Below, in pieces: positions 51,301-64,000 of a DNA stretch of 64,000 bases. The notes under the pieces were generated by a model. That model saw only the letters and a list, made by a program, of their open reading frames with translations, did no database searches and was not told the origin of the DNA. Within the stretch, counting starts at the first letter, position 1, and each line of letters starts with the position of its first letter. The position numbers and the translations under genes are program-made. The stretch comes from Phycomyces blakesleeanus NRRL 1555(-) (lineage: Eukaryota > Mucoromycota > Mucoromycetes > Mucorales > Phycomycetaceae): the NCBI RefSeq assembly GCF_001638985.1, contig NW_017265162.1, forward strand, positions 496,001 through 560,000, written 5' to 3'.

Positions 51301-52513
51301 GGAGATTGTTACTCACACCCCGGAAGACGAGAATATCGAGGATAAGGAGCATTTTTTAGCTGTCTCACTTAACCCTGGACTACCACCAGCTCCAGAACCG
51401 CTTTTAACTGATATTCAGGCGCAGTATGCTATGTGGATCGGAAGTCAAGACACCCAAGAGGAGGCTGTCCCAAGTCCCACTCCGGCCCCTAGTCAACCAG
51501 CAATAAGGTCTCCGCATATCAAGGTCGTCCCAACCGCTTCCAAAGCAGAGCCATATATTACTCCTCCGTCTCCTCCTCCTCCGTCTTGCTCTCCTCCTCC
51601 TCCTCCTGCTTCTATTCCTGCCTCTGTCTCTGTATCTGCTTCAGCCTCTGAATCTGCTATTGATTCCACAGAAAATGTTATCTCAAATTCCCCTCCTGCA
51701 AAGTTAGTAACAGATACCATTATTACTCCTTTGTCTGTGCCTTGCACGCCTGCCGTTGCCCAAATTGTTGTACCAGAAAAAATTCCAGCTCAGCCTATCC
51801 AAGCTGTTCATTCTGTTCAGCCTATTCAATCTGTCCGAGATATCCAGCCAGTCCAGCCAGTCCAACCGGTCCAACCAGTACAGCCAGTACAGCCAGTACA
51901 GCCAGTCGAAGCCCCATATGTAAAGACAGCACACCAGACCAATGCACATATGAGTAGCAATGGTCTTGACGATTTGTTTTTGCTTGTTGCGCACGGTGTT
52001 GATTTTCTACAAACACGCGAAAATTCCCAATGGGAAGATGAAGGCGGCTATGAATATCATCCATGGAACAGATCAGAAGGATCATTTGCTGTTCGAAGTA
52101 ATAAAAAGAACCCCAAGCCTAGCATTTTGAAGGATACTACTGAAATAGCACCACTCTCAGTTGAAAAGGAAGAAGAAGAGATCTTGCCTAGTACCATACT
52201 CCTAGCCGATGAGAGCGAGGCTCTGGTAGCCGAGGGTCAGACGACAGAGAGTGTACCTGCCGAAGAAGACAAGCCATTGTCACCCCCTCCTACTCCATTA
52301 CCACGACAACAGAAACAAGATGAAAACATTCCAAAGAAGGTGGCTAAGCCAGAGTATGTTGCACCACCTACACCAACCCACTTTGGTAACAAGGTGGTCC
52401 AGTCAGAAGGAAACATGGATGAAGTAAGGAGAATATTTGATCTAAAATCAGCTTGCTAACACACTTCTTTTCAGGAGCTCCAACGGATCGTTGCCGCTCA
52501 CATTGTCTTTTGA
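48360..52513 (+). CDS. SH3 and Ras-association domain scaffold protein
   Basis: Exons 48360..48785, 48854..49427, 49476..52423, 52475..52513; 1328 aa if the big third exon is uninterrupted. Residues ~55-75 form an acidic run. An SH3 domain follows (~85-142: VYALHTFVATVEGQ, WWLVEV, GYIPAENIE), then the conserved tail TPYERLARLNKHRNVE known from fungal SH3 polarity proteins of the Bud14/Tea4 kind. Two ubiquitin-fold Ras-association-like segments follow (~270-355 with HELRVFAGNIGKGPLFHAF; ~400-500 with VLRFYLHRRIK and IDKIIAVRQELQ). The rest is Ser/Pro-rich with PxxP motifs, a VQP triplet repeat (51841-51909) and a conserved C-terminus MDEELQRIVAAHIVF joined by the last intron. The role is probably cortical GTPase signalling, by inference. 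A possible optional intron is 50094..50174. Confidence 0.82.
51841..51909 (+). repeat. in-frame 9-bp repeat coding (V-Q-P)n
   Basis: About seven imperfect copies of a CAGCCAGTA-like 9-mer inside the scaffold gene encode a VQP tripeptide repeat. Unit length is a multiple of three, so copy changes keep the frame. Confidence 0.85.
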
Positions 52514-52772
52514 AGAATCGAAACAAAAAAAAAGCATGCCCATCGTTTAACTACCTCTCATACTACCATATTTAACTATCTTTCTCTATATCTCCCTTTT
52601 CAATATCTTTCTTTATTATAATATAAACAAACAAATTGCTATTGTTCCTTTGATTCTTACTCAATCGAAAGATGATTCCACTAGGCTATAGTACCCCTCT
52701 TCTTAACTTTACACTTAAAGTATTAATCTATCGTACGGTGAAATAAAGCAAACATTATTTTTGTAACAAGAC

Positions 52773-53299
52773 CTATCGACTTCCTGTCAAAGGCATATCG
52801 TCTTCTTCTAGATCAATGTCATCCATCAATGCTCGCTGGTACTCTGCCTCTCGCTTGCCTCCCCAGCGGCGACGATGTGCTCGTCTTGAAGTAAAAAAAT
52901 AGTCTAATAAAAATGCTAGCCCAATGCCACAGGTCCCGCCTGTCACATTGGAAAGGATATCATATGGATCAAAGGTACGGTACTTGGAGCCAAATAAGCA
53001 AAAGGATGGTAATGTATATTGTCGGTGAATTTTATTAGTTTATTAAAGGAACTTACTGGTAATAATCCTTGTACAAATTCACTTAGTACAGCAGCAAAAA
53101 AAAGAATGATAGATGCAAATAGTACATTGCGACGATAAGAAAGATTCCACAGATAATATAGACAGGCACCAAGTAAAAAGAATGAACAAAAATGTAAGAC
53201 TTTGTCATTGATCCTTCCTTCGAGGTTTATGGGTGCAAATCCGAGCACACCCATCAGAATCAGCAATACAAACAGAACAATGAGAACCTTGAATCGCAT
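52773..53299 (-). CDS. VanZ-like integral membrane protein
   Basis: Two exons on the complement 53299..53057 and 52982..52773, 150 aa. Residues ~3-25 and 35-75 hold hydrophobic helices (VLIVLFVLLILMGVLGF; CSFFLLGACLYYLW; NVLFASIILFFAAVLSEF), with the VanZ-family landmarks KVLHF, SEFVQGLLP and, after the intron, FDPYDILSNVTGG. The C-terminus is charged (RRAHRRRWGGKREAEY...EEDD). The family is named after an Enterococcus protein but is widespread in fungi with no settled function. Its ATG is 178 bp from the divergent SEC22 start. The stop is 260 bp from the convergent SH3-RA gene. Confidence 0.85.
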
Positions 53300-53477
53300 T
53301 GAATTAAGACAGACAAGAATCGAAATATAAACGATCTATTTTTTTAGGCAACTCTATAAACAGACACAGACAGATAAATAGGCTTTGTATGACCTCATCA
53401 GAAAATTAATCTTTATTTGAACTTGGTCGTTTTGCCTTTGATTCGTTGTCACGCCGTTTTCCCTTTTCTAGATAACA
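53300..53477. promoter_or_regulatory. 178-bp bidirectional promoter, VanZ-like / SEC22
   Basis: The two divergent start codons are only 178 bp apart, so both transcripts must start within this stretch or use very short leaders. No consensus TATA stands out; a T-run at ~53339-53345 is the nearest AT feature. Confidence 0.45.
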
Positions 53478-54430
53478 ATGGTTAAGACAACTATCATTGC
53501 ACGCCTATCAGATGGTCTCCCGTTAGCGGCTAGCATGGATGATGAGCAGGCAAGTAATCTTGCCATTAGATTTATTTATTTATTTATTTAAATATATAAA
53601 CACATAAATAAATATACAAGTAAGTCAGTAATCTCATCCTTCACAGGTAGAAACAGAACTTGCAGAATACAAGGGACAGGCCAAGAGTATATTTAAGCGC
53701 CTTAATATTAATTCCGAGCCGAGATGCTCGATTGAGTCTAATGGCTATCAATTCCAGTAAGTAGAATGATAAAAATAATCTTTTTGATGAAGTAAAGATG
53801 GAATATTGAACACACTTGTATAGTTACATAATCGAAGGAGGCGTGTGCTATCTCTGCATCTGTGACAAATCGTACCCTCGTAAACTTGCATTTAGCTACC
53901 TTGAAGAACTTGCTAAAGAATTCAACATGAGCTATGGTAATGAAGTAGAGAAGCCTGGATTGAGACCATATGCGTTTGTAAAATTTGGTGAGTATCTTTT
54001 TTAAATAAACAAACTTTACTTGAATATACGAAGAATCTGATGGAGAAATATTATAGATACATTTATGCAAAAAACCAAGCGAATCTACCAAGATACCCGA
54101 ACACAACATAACCTGACAAAATTGAATGAAGATCTTCAAGACGTTACGCGAATCATGACAAAGAACATGGAAGATTTGTTGTGGCGGGGGGATAGTCTTG
54201 ATCGTAAGTAACAACTTTTTTTTTGCTGAAATTTCAAGGCAGATTTTTGGTTTTAATGGGTGTATGCAGGCATGAGCCATATCTCCGGTGAGCTCAAGGA
54301 CAGCGCCAAGATGTTCAAGGACAAAGCGCGTCATTTGAACCTTCAGGCGCTTTATAGAAAGTATGGCCCTCCTGCCATTATCGCTTCATTTATTTTGTTT
54401 GTCTTGTTTGTCAGATACTATTGGTACTAA
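53478..54430 (+). CDS. SEC22: R-SNARE SEC22
   Basis: Five exons 53478..53549, 53647..53756, 53824..53987, 54057..54203, 54270..54430; 217 aa (family ~215). An N-terminal longin domain (MVKTTIIARLSDGLPLAAS, FHYIIEGGVCYLCICD, RKLAFSYLEEL) is followed by the SNARE helix (LNEDLQDVTRIMTKNMEDLL with the zero-layer Arg in WRGDSLDRM) and a C-terminal anchor (PPAIIASFILFVLFVRYYWY). SEC22 acts in ER-Golgi vesicle fusion in both directions. Intron 1 begins GCAAGT: only that boundary keeps the frame and yields DDEQ-VETELAEY, so it is a GC-AG intron. Confidence 0.96.
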
Positions 54431-54947
54431 TGTTTATAACTATAAAAGAAAGGATGAGTCTAGTATGATATCAGATTGCACTGAGTTGTGTGTTTTTGAA
54501 GATAATTGAAAATGTGGGTTAAAGTGTACTGAGCGTTGCCATTAAGACAGGGGTTTGAAAATAAGGATTGAAGGTAGATATATAGGGTACTCTTATACAA
54601 AAGACAGACCCATATACTTCTTGTAAGTATTGACTTGGTTTGATTAAGAAATAGCTTATAGGATCAAGTTTCATACTCTTGATTCCAATGCAGCCGTGTC
54701 TATTGAGCACCAACCCCCGATCCGGAGATTTAAACACAATATTTTATGCTATGCAAAACAAGTCTTTTATCTTTGGGTTTGTTCAAAGTATCGGGAATGT
54801 GTTTACTTTGATTTCCTGTGGCTGAAGATATTTTGTAAAGTCCATATAAAAGAGAGATTAGTTAAATCAATTGGTTCTTTTTTTTTACCTTGTATTATTC
54901 TTTTACTGGCGAGTCTTATTCCTAAATATACCACCTTTTGCTTTATT
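54431..54947. other. intergenic / YAK1 promoter region
   Basis: 517 bp without recognised genes. A complementary-looking open frame upstream of the YAK1 ATG has no methionine start and is hydrophobic noise. Confidence 0.5.
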
Positions 54948-57278
<2,331 letters not shown>

Positions 57279-57884
57279 AATAATAATAATAATATATATA
57301 TATTTAAAGTAATAAAATATAATAGTGTATATCATTTATCTTCATTCTTTTACAAGTGTGTCTAAAAAACGCGCTACTATTCAAAGCAGCGTGTTTATTA
57401 AAATCTATACTCTTTCTTTGGCTGTTTTGCCCTTGTTTCTTTCGTATCGAAATGTCAGATGACTTATCAAATTGCCTTGTTTAGCAAGTCAGTACTCACG
57501 ATTTTTTTCCCTGTCAGCAAAATCAGAACCATCCCCCCGTTTTATGATTACACCTCTTTTTCTCTGCTTCTTACAACTTACTGTTATTTTTACTATTATT
57601 AACGACTCAAAAGGTAGGCACATACACAAAGAATATAAAGACAGTAAAAACTATATACATATATACATATATACATATATATGTATATATGTAGGCACAT
57701 ACATACTCAAATATTCCCTATCTATTACATGGTCTTCTAGTTCTCTTTGACCAGCAATCTTTCGTAGCTTCAAGAATTCAAGATATACCATAAAGACCTA
57801 TTCGTTCTTGCTTCTTAAGAATACAGACCAATTAAGCGATCCATTCAACCCGACATACTATAATCTACATCTGCATCTTTGACA
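57279..57884. other. intergenic between YAK1 and GSK3
   Basis: 606 bp. A run of TATATACATATA-like palindromic repeats is at ~57655-57690; the rest is AT-rich. No gene seen. Confidence 0.5.
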
Positions 57885-59492
57885 ATGGCACATGGTCCGA
57901 TGAGTGGTTTAAAAATAATAGGTTGGTTCACACTCAGAGGAGAGATACAGAGCATAAAAGAGAAAGGGACATAAAACAGGAGAGTATTAAATCACTCGAG
58001 CTCATATTATACACTTCATCCTTCAAAGGCGACGCTGATCCAATGAAAGTCATCAAAGTCGCAGCAAAGAGCGGAAAGACCGGAGAAGATATACAGTTAC
58101 ATTATTCAAACTACAAAGTAGCCGGGAATGGTTCATTTGGCGTGGTATATCAGGCCAAGTTATTACGCACAGGCGAAAGCGTGGCAATCAAGAAAGTTTT
58201 GCAAGATAAGCGATTCAAAGTAAATATAAGCAAAATTCGAATATGAGCAAAGAATCGATACTAAAAGAAAGGGGGTCATTGACTAGAATCGAGAACTTCA
58301 AGTGATGAAAAGTGTCTCCCACCCAAATATTGTTACACTCAAAGCCTACTTCTATAGTCAAGGAGATCTAAAGGTAACTTGAGCTACATATTTAAGATAA
58401 AAATAACCAAAGAGAGAAGGATCAACATGAGAGTAAGAGAGAGAGAGAGAGAAGACCAAGAGTCGGCTACACCTAACCTCTCTCCTGCATGTTCAGAAAG
58501 ACGAGGTTTTTCTTAATCTAGTACTGGAGTACATTCCCGAAACCGTTTACAGAACAACCCGTCACTATGCTAAGGCAAAACAACATATACCAACTCTTCA
58601 TGTCAAGCTATACACTTACCAGTTACTACGTGCGTTGGCTTACATCCATTCCCTTGGAATTTGTCATCGAGACATCAAACCTCAGAATCTCTTGCTAGAC
58701 CCTGCTTCAGGTGTCCTTAAATTATGTGATTTTGGAAGGTAATATATATAGGCTTTGATGTCTACATATAAAGCGATTTCTACTAATCACAGTACACCAA
58801 GTGCAAAAATGCTTGTGGCCAATGAGCCAAATGTGTCCTACATTTGTTCCCGTTATTACCGAGCACCCGAGCTGATATTTGGAGCCACCAATTACACCGT
58901 CAGTCTTGATGTTTGGTCGGCAGGGTGCGTCATGGCTGAGTTGATGTTATGCCAGCCATTGTTCCCTGGCGAGAGTGGTATTGACCAGTTGGTGGAAATT
59001 ATCAAGGTACTTGGTACACCCACCAAAGAGCAGCTTCTGGCCATGAACCCCGAGTATACGGAACACCGTTTTCCACAGATTAAAGCACATCCTTTTGTAA
59101 AAGTTTTTAAGGCGCGGACACCAGTTGAGGCTATCGATTTTATTAGTGAACTACTTCAATATGCTCCAGAAAAACGCCTGACTGCGATAGATGCACTCGT
59201 TCACCCCTTCTTTGATGAGTTGCGTGACCCAGCTGCACGACCTGTGACAGGCAAGGAGATGCCGAAGCTCTTTGATTTCACAGCCCACGGCAAGTATCGA
59301 ATTTTTTTTTAAAAAAAGAAAAAGAAAATTCATTAATATTATATAAATATAGAGCTGTCAATAAAACCAGAGCTCATCAAGAAACTAGTCCCACCCCACT
59401 GTGAAGCAGAGCTCCTGGCTAGAGATATCGATATCAACCATTTCCAACCATTATTGCTAGACGATCTGAAACGGGCTGCTGTCAAGAGCTAA
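57885..59492 (+). CDS. GSK3: glycogen synthase kinase 3 / Shaggy kinase
   Basis: Proposed exons 57885..57921, 58029..58219, 58287..58373, 58497..58738, 58793..59289, 59353..59492; 397 aa. Exon 1 ([12 protein letters not shown]) is inferred because it joins in phase to [20 protein letters not shown]; otherwise translation could begin at ATG 58043. The catalytic core has [37 protein letters not shown] and the activation loop [12 protein letters not shown] with the GSK3 tyrosine. HEL-type GSK3 residues and the C-terminal [17 protein letters not shown] complete the family fold. The last intron begins GCAAGT (GC-AG). GSK3 is a multi-substrate Ser/Thr kinase of glycogen, stress and morphogenesis signalling. 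Confidence 0.9.
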
Positions 59493-60575
59493 TCTAATCC
59501 TACATCCTGACACTCAAACACACCAAACTACTGCACAACACTACTTGCTTTGATTGTCTATTATCCTTTATACATATACATCTCTAAACTTATTGTATTT
59601 TTTTTCCAAACATTTTGCACTACATACAATAAAATAGACATTAAAACAAGTAAAATGAGGCCCCAAAAGTCAAGTACTAGCTTATGACCGAAAAACCAAT
59701 ACTTACACTCCTTGGATCCTATTATAAAAAAAATGAAAACAAATAATAATTAAACTTACAAGTTTTCTAGGTCAAAAAATGAATGCACGATAATTGCAAT
59801 GAAGCGTTACAGATTAATCCTTTGAATCAAGTCCATTAGAATCATTCCTTTGAATTAAGCTAAAGGAACATCGGAACTATATATAATCAGCAATCTATAA
59901 AGTTAATTCAGGCTTATCATCTACAAAAGTAACTTGACTCCAGAAACAATTCTTTTTTTTTTAAAAAAAAAAAAGCAGATATTTGATGTCAAACTGTTTT
60001 ATGTGAACCAAAGAAGAGTAGGAAAGTCTTGGTGATAGAGAAGGCGTGGACTTGTAGCAATCTACGCATTACCTTATTTGGGTGTTAAAGCAATTTGATA
60101 GGAAATTGCTACAAGTCTACACCCTCTTTATTATAGAGTTCAACTCCATCTTAACCCTTACTTTTACGATACATACATATATAAAAGAACATCTTGGATT
60201 ATTTTCTTATTTTCGAGGAGGTTAGAGTTTGTATGATTGATATTTATTTTTATTTTTGCCTAAAATTTATTATATGTGCGAAACATTAGTGAAAATAGTG
60301 TATCATTCAATTAAACCATATCTGCAGAGCCATGATTGACTATAGAGTACATATAAGCTTGGGCTATAAAGATAAATAATATTTTTTATTATTTTATGTG
60401 GATACTAGTATACATAGAAAAATAAGTAGTATTTTTTTGACAAGCATTTCTTATAGAATTTTGTATGCATACAACATTTAAATAGAAAGCGTTTATATAT
60501 AAATGAAAGAAAACAATGGGGTCTATTACTACAGTATATATATATATATATAAACAATGGAATTGTAATAGAAAA
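59493..60575. other. convergent intergenic region
   Basis: 1.08 kb between the GSK3 and MFS transporter stops. It contains a T-run/A-run palindrome at ~59951-59974 and the hairpin at 60043-60123. No coding feature. Confidence 0.55.
60043..60123. repeat. imperfect hairpin, 19-bp stem
   Basis: GGCGTGGACTTGTAGCAAT (60043-60061) is followed after a 43-nt loop by ATTGCTACAAGTCTACACC (60105-60123). 17 of 19 stem positions pair as DNA; the two others could pair as G-U in RNA. Confidence 0.75.
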
Positions 60576-62313
60576 TCACAGACGATATATAAAATTCTTG
60601 TCTTCCTTGTCAGTTTTGTCGAGATAGACATCAGTAGGTTCAGTATCTTGGTTCATTAAGCGTTTCTTGTTTTCTCTTGCCATCAGCATTCGTACAAAGA
60701 GCATACAAAGTATAGTGACAAGATTTGCGGCTGCAAAGCCAACCATACCTCCGACATATCTTGGAGACTGGTTCTCGACCATCATAAGAGGTCCAATGAA
60801 GTTACCGACCGTAAAGAAAATCATGTTCATACCATTGTAGCAGATTTTCTTTGTATATCCAGATACATCATTTGAAATTATTGTGAGTGCTAGAGTAGTC
60901 GCACCAGCTACAGCCCAGCTAATATAATATCCCAATAGCTTAATTGTTCCTTGGGGGATTGCTGCCAAAAGAATACACCCAAGCATTGAGATAAAAGACA
61001 TTAGTATAGAAGTGTAGATCGTTTGATTTGTTTTTCGAGATATCCAAACTCCAGTCAAGGCACCAAATGCGGCGGCTAGTCCTCCAGGTATTTGAAGAAG
61101 GATAGATTGAGTAGACTAACAACCCATTAATCGAGTTAGGATAATCAAATAGGGAGATGAATGTCATAAAAAACGTATAATGTTACTCACTGAAAATCCA
61201 AGTCCTTTGACAAATTGAGTACTAAATGTAATTAGACCACCGTTTTGAAGGCTACTGCACAGTGTAGCGAATGAAAGTAACCACAAACGGGGTTCCTTGA
61301 TGGCCTCCCACATTTGGTAATATTTAAAGTGGCTGCTTTTTACTACTGCATTATCGCGCGTTCTTTCTTCAACAATAAGCTTTTGTCTTTCCGAGAGGTT
61401 TAACAAGGGAGAGTTTGGATCGTCGACAAGAAAAAAGAACACAATGACGCCAAGAATAATAGTTGCCACGCCAAAAATAATATATCCCCTAGAAAATTGA
61501 TTTTAAAGATTGTAATATAAAATAAATTAGATATGTTATATATTTCAGAACATCAAGTGGACTTACCATCTCCATGCTCGCCATCCGCCCAGTTTATCCA
61601 TGTATGCAATACCGAACGAAGCCACGGTGCCAATTACAATACCTAAACCTGTGCATATTGTAGTGAATCCAAAGCAGGCTGATTGCTCGGAACGACGATA
61701 TAGACGCGAAAGAATTATGTATAGACAAGGATTGGTTCCAGCTTCAAACAATCCAAGAAGGAATCGAGCGGCTGCAAGTTGTGCAAATGTGTGACAGATG
61801 GCTGTTATTATCATGACGGTTCCCCACAGAACCAAAAGCACACCAAGGTATGGGCCATGAGAAACTCTTTGTAAAAGCAAATTGTTTGGTAGCTGTATAT
61901 GTATAGATGAGTAAATATGTGCATGTATTATTACTAGTATTAAAAACACATGAACAATAGAAGAAACAATTACTGTTACTATTCTTTACCTGAAAAAGAA
62001 GATATCCAAGGTAAAAAATTGATCCCAACCAACTGAATTCTTCTCCTGTTAATTTTGCATCTTCCATAATTCCCATGACAGCTGCGATGCTTAATGATGC
62101 CTTATCACAGAACTAAGTAACCAATGTTATACCTTGTTATTTTAGGCAATCTTTTAATTTAATATCTTCCATACTTCTCCTTACTTGTATAAACACAATT
62201 GCGCCTACTAGTGGCAAGAAAGTCCAGTTGAGCTTCTTTACATATGCCTTTTCTTCATCAGATTTCTCAAATGCGATATCTCTGGATGATTCTTGCTCGA
62301 TCTTGTTGGTCAT
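60576..62313 (-). CDS. MFS permease, allantoate/anion:cation symporter (Dal5/TNA1-like)
   Basis: Five exons on the complement: 62313..62185, 62112..61990, 61892..61567, 61488..61191, 61115..60576; 471 aa. The first ~30 residues are acidic and cytosolic, ending in the conserved KKLNWTFLPLVGA. It continues in the DxFLWLGSIFYLGYLLFQ pattern, has the RFLLGLFEAGTNPCLYIILSRLYRR segment typical of ACS-family transporters and WRAWRWGYIIFGVAT, and ends in an internal repeat of TM helices (about 12 in all). Dal5-family members import allantoate, nicotinate, pantothenate or similar carboxylates by proton symport; which substrate applies cannot be read from sequence. It is convergent with GSK3. Confidence 0.9.
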
Positions 62314-63375
62314 ATTTTTTTTTACAAAGATAGTGATTTATACAAGGGATAAGTTTAGGAGGGTTTGATGATATAATGCTATGTATATGTATGTGTAAAG
62401 AAAAGAAAAGAAAAGGAAGAAGGGTAAGTTAACTAAGTCACCTAAACGAAAGAGAAAGAAGGAAAGAAAGAAAATACTTTTGCTGTCTTTTCTAAAAAAA
62501 AAAACTGTAGTCTTTATTCACACTATAAGAGTGTGTTGGGTAAGCATCATAAAGGAGAGCGTTAGGGGTCAGTACTGATGGTATTCTTTAGTAGATTTCT
62601 ATATCTTTTTCAATTTCTGTTTAGACTTCACGGAAGACGAGTAATCAAACACAATGAGCCACTTTCTTCATCCCCCCTTTTGATACCAATAACTATAAGA
62701 TAGATAACTGTAAAGGAGTATTGATCAAGTTCTCACGATAGACTACCTTGAGTGTATTCTTACACGGCCTTGTGAGTCTGTGACATATATATATAAAATA
62801 GTTTCAATATTACCAGCTACTACTATTTGCTTTTTATCTTTCTTTTTACAAATCAAATATACTTGCCATTTTCTTGATCTTTTATCATTTATTCTTACCT
62901 GTGCTTCTCTCGATGCAATGACCGAATACATAGTGATACAAAACATGGTTTCTTTCTAAGCCAACGAAATTATTTTTTATTATTTAAAAAGAAAAAGAAG
63001 CAAGCAAGAAAATTATGATATATTAACAATATATAATGAAATCCTGTGTTGTATCCTTACTTTAATTACGAGCATTTTTTTTTGTTACTATTATATATTA
63101 TACAAGCATTGGATGCATTAGTCCGCTTTGATCCAAATATATAGATATGCGTTTCTTTACTGCAAAGAAAAAATATTTATCAAAGTACTTAAATTAGCAT
63201 GTAATTTATGCTTATCAAATGTGACAATGTCAACTCTTGTTTTGCATATTCCATAGTGGTATCTGGTGCAATGCTTGAGTTGAACACGTGACCTAAATTC
63301 TGCCAAACCCGGTTGGGCTGCCATGAACAAGATTTCCTTGTCGTTTTTTAATCATTCTTGTTCTTCTTTAACAAC
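62314..63375. other. divergent intergenic region
   Basis: 1.06 kb between the divergent MFS and sorting-nexin starts. An AG-rich tract (62398-62475) lies upstream of the transporter. CACGTGACC occurs near 63285, about 90 bp upstream of the sorting-nexin ATG. No gene seen. Confidence 0.5.
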
Positions 63376-64000
63376 ATGAACAACGACCCCAATAAGCACA
63401 ATCCTAATCAGCCATGTCAATGCAACATTGATCGTGCTCTTCATGGACCAAATGGGTTTGTCTTTATTAATGGTGCTCAGAAACAATCAGACACACCTAC
63501 CGGGAAATCCTATTTTGCATATAATATCCGTATTGGCGTAACTATCACCCCCTCCTATGTCTCATTCTACGATGAACATCATCCTTTTTAGAAGCATTCT
63601 CATCCGATGCACCAACTTGTATTATGCAGGATACTGAGACTAAACATCGATACAGTGAATTCGAATCACTTCGGAAATCACTCGTCAGATTACATCCTAC
63701 AATGATCGTGCCACCAATACCTGAGAAGCACTCTATAGGTAAAAATGAAACACAAAATAAAGATAAACTAGAATAAAGTTACAAATATGTTTAGCAAAAA
63801 AATCGACTAATACAATCTATACATACTCCAGTTGATTATGCTGCACTTCAGACAAGAGTAAAGGATGACCTTTCGATGGTAGAAAAGCGAAAGCGTATGC
63901 TTCAAACCTTTTTGAATCGAGTTGCGAAGCATCCACAGCTTGGTCACGACCACGTATTTCATCGATTCCTTGAAAACGGTGTCGCATGGGTGAGTGAAAA
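63376..64000 (+). CDS. SNX41: SNX41/ATG20-type sorting nexin, 5' part (runs off right edge)
   Basis: Exons 63376..63537, 63630..63738, 63832..63989, the last ending at a GTGAGT donor near the window edge. The encoded 143 residues include a PX domain: YNIRIG, then [25 protein letters not shown] (the PxxP lipid-binding loop) and [29 protein letters not shown] supplies the Arg and Tyr contacting phosphatidylinositol 3-phosphate. [11 protein letters not shown] is typical of the Snx41/Atg20 group, which forms endosomal recycling and autophagy complexes with Snx4. The BAR domain expected downstream lies outside the window, so the specific family label is moderate. Confidence 0.75.

Noticed and set aside
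54696..54947. Upstream extension of YAK1
   Set aside because: Starts at a non-ATG codon and is hydrophobic noise; the ATG at 54948 gives the natural N-terminus.
60389..60575. Extension of the MFS gene beyond its stop
   Set aside because: An AT-rich frame continues in a different phase after the TGA at 60576; no homology.

Overview
The window is nuclear DNA of a fungus, most likely an early-diverging Mucoromycota species (Mucorales-like). Evidence: AT-rich intergenic DNA, genes split by many short GT-AG introns (about 50-200 nt, plus two probable GC-AG introns), fungal-type gene content (large secreted catalase, CSC1 channel, Yak1 and GSK3 kinases, LITAF protein, UDP-glucose dehydrogenase) and a degenerate Tc1/mariner-like transposase. 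I saw no rRNA, tRNA or CRISPR array. Exon structures were assembled by hand from splice consensus, reading-frame continuity and remembered protein-family sequence; the phases of every multi-exon model marked above 0.8 add up exactly.

Layout. 1-5.9 kb: the 5' end of an unknown Ser-rich gene (-), an unknown two-exon gene (+), proteasome alpha-5 (-). 5.9-12.4 kb: an F-box protein (+), the ribosome-biogenesis WD protein UTP4 (+), an acyl-CoA-binding/ankyrin protein (-) divergent from a DPH6-like PP-loop ATPase (+). 12.4-16 kb: a transposon graveyard with a frameshifted, stop-containing DDE transposase and several zinc-finger-like relics. 16-23 kb: mostly gene-free apart from a LITAF-domain membrane protein at 18.3-19.3 kb. 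23-36 kb: UDP-glucose 6-dehydrogenase (+), a long-chain-base phosphate phosphatase (-), a PTC7-type mitochondrial PP2C (+) and a large-subunit secreted catalase (-). 35.6-40.7 kb: gene-poor, with a roughly 1.1 kb element bounded by inverted repeats. 40.7-64 kb is dense: a coiled-coil protein followed closely by an AIG1-like GTPase, a CSC1/OSCA channel, an SH3 + Ras-association scaffold, a VanZ-like membrane protein divergent from SEC22, tandem YAK1 and GSK3 kinases, an MFS permease, and the start of an SNX41/ATG20-type sorting nexin cut by the window edge.

There is no operon-like pathway cluster; most genes are conserved housekeeping genes in a fungal mosaic. Themes are protein turnover and translation (PSMA5, F-box, UTP4, DPH6), membrane lipid and trafficking (ACB-ankyrin, LCB phosphatase, SEC22, SNX41, LITAF), signalling (YAK1, GSK3, PTC7, SH3-RA) and wall or redox functions (UGDH, catalase). 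The items most worth following are a stop-free, in-frame intron in PTC7 (echoing the two-isoform PTC7 of budding yeast), a 10-nt micro-exon in catalase, the adjacent coiled-coil/AIG1-GTPase pair, and the inverted-repeat element in the 35-40 kb gap.
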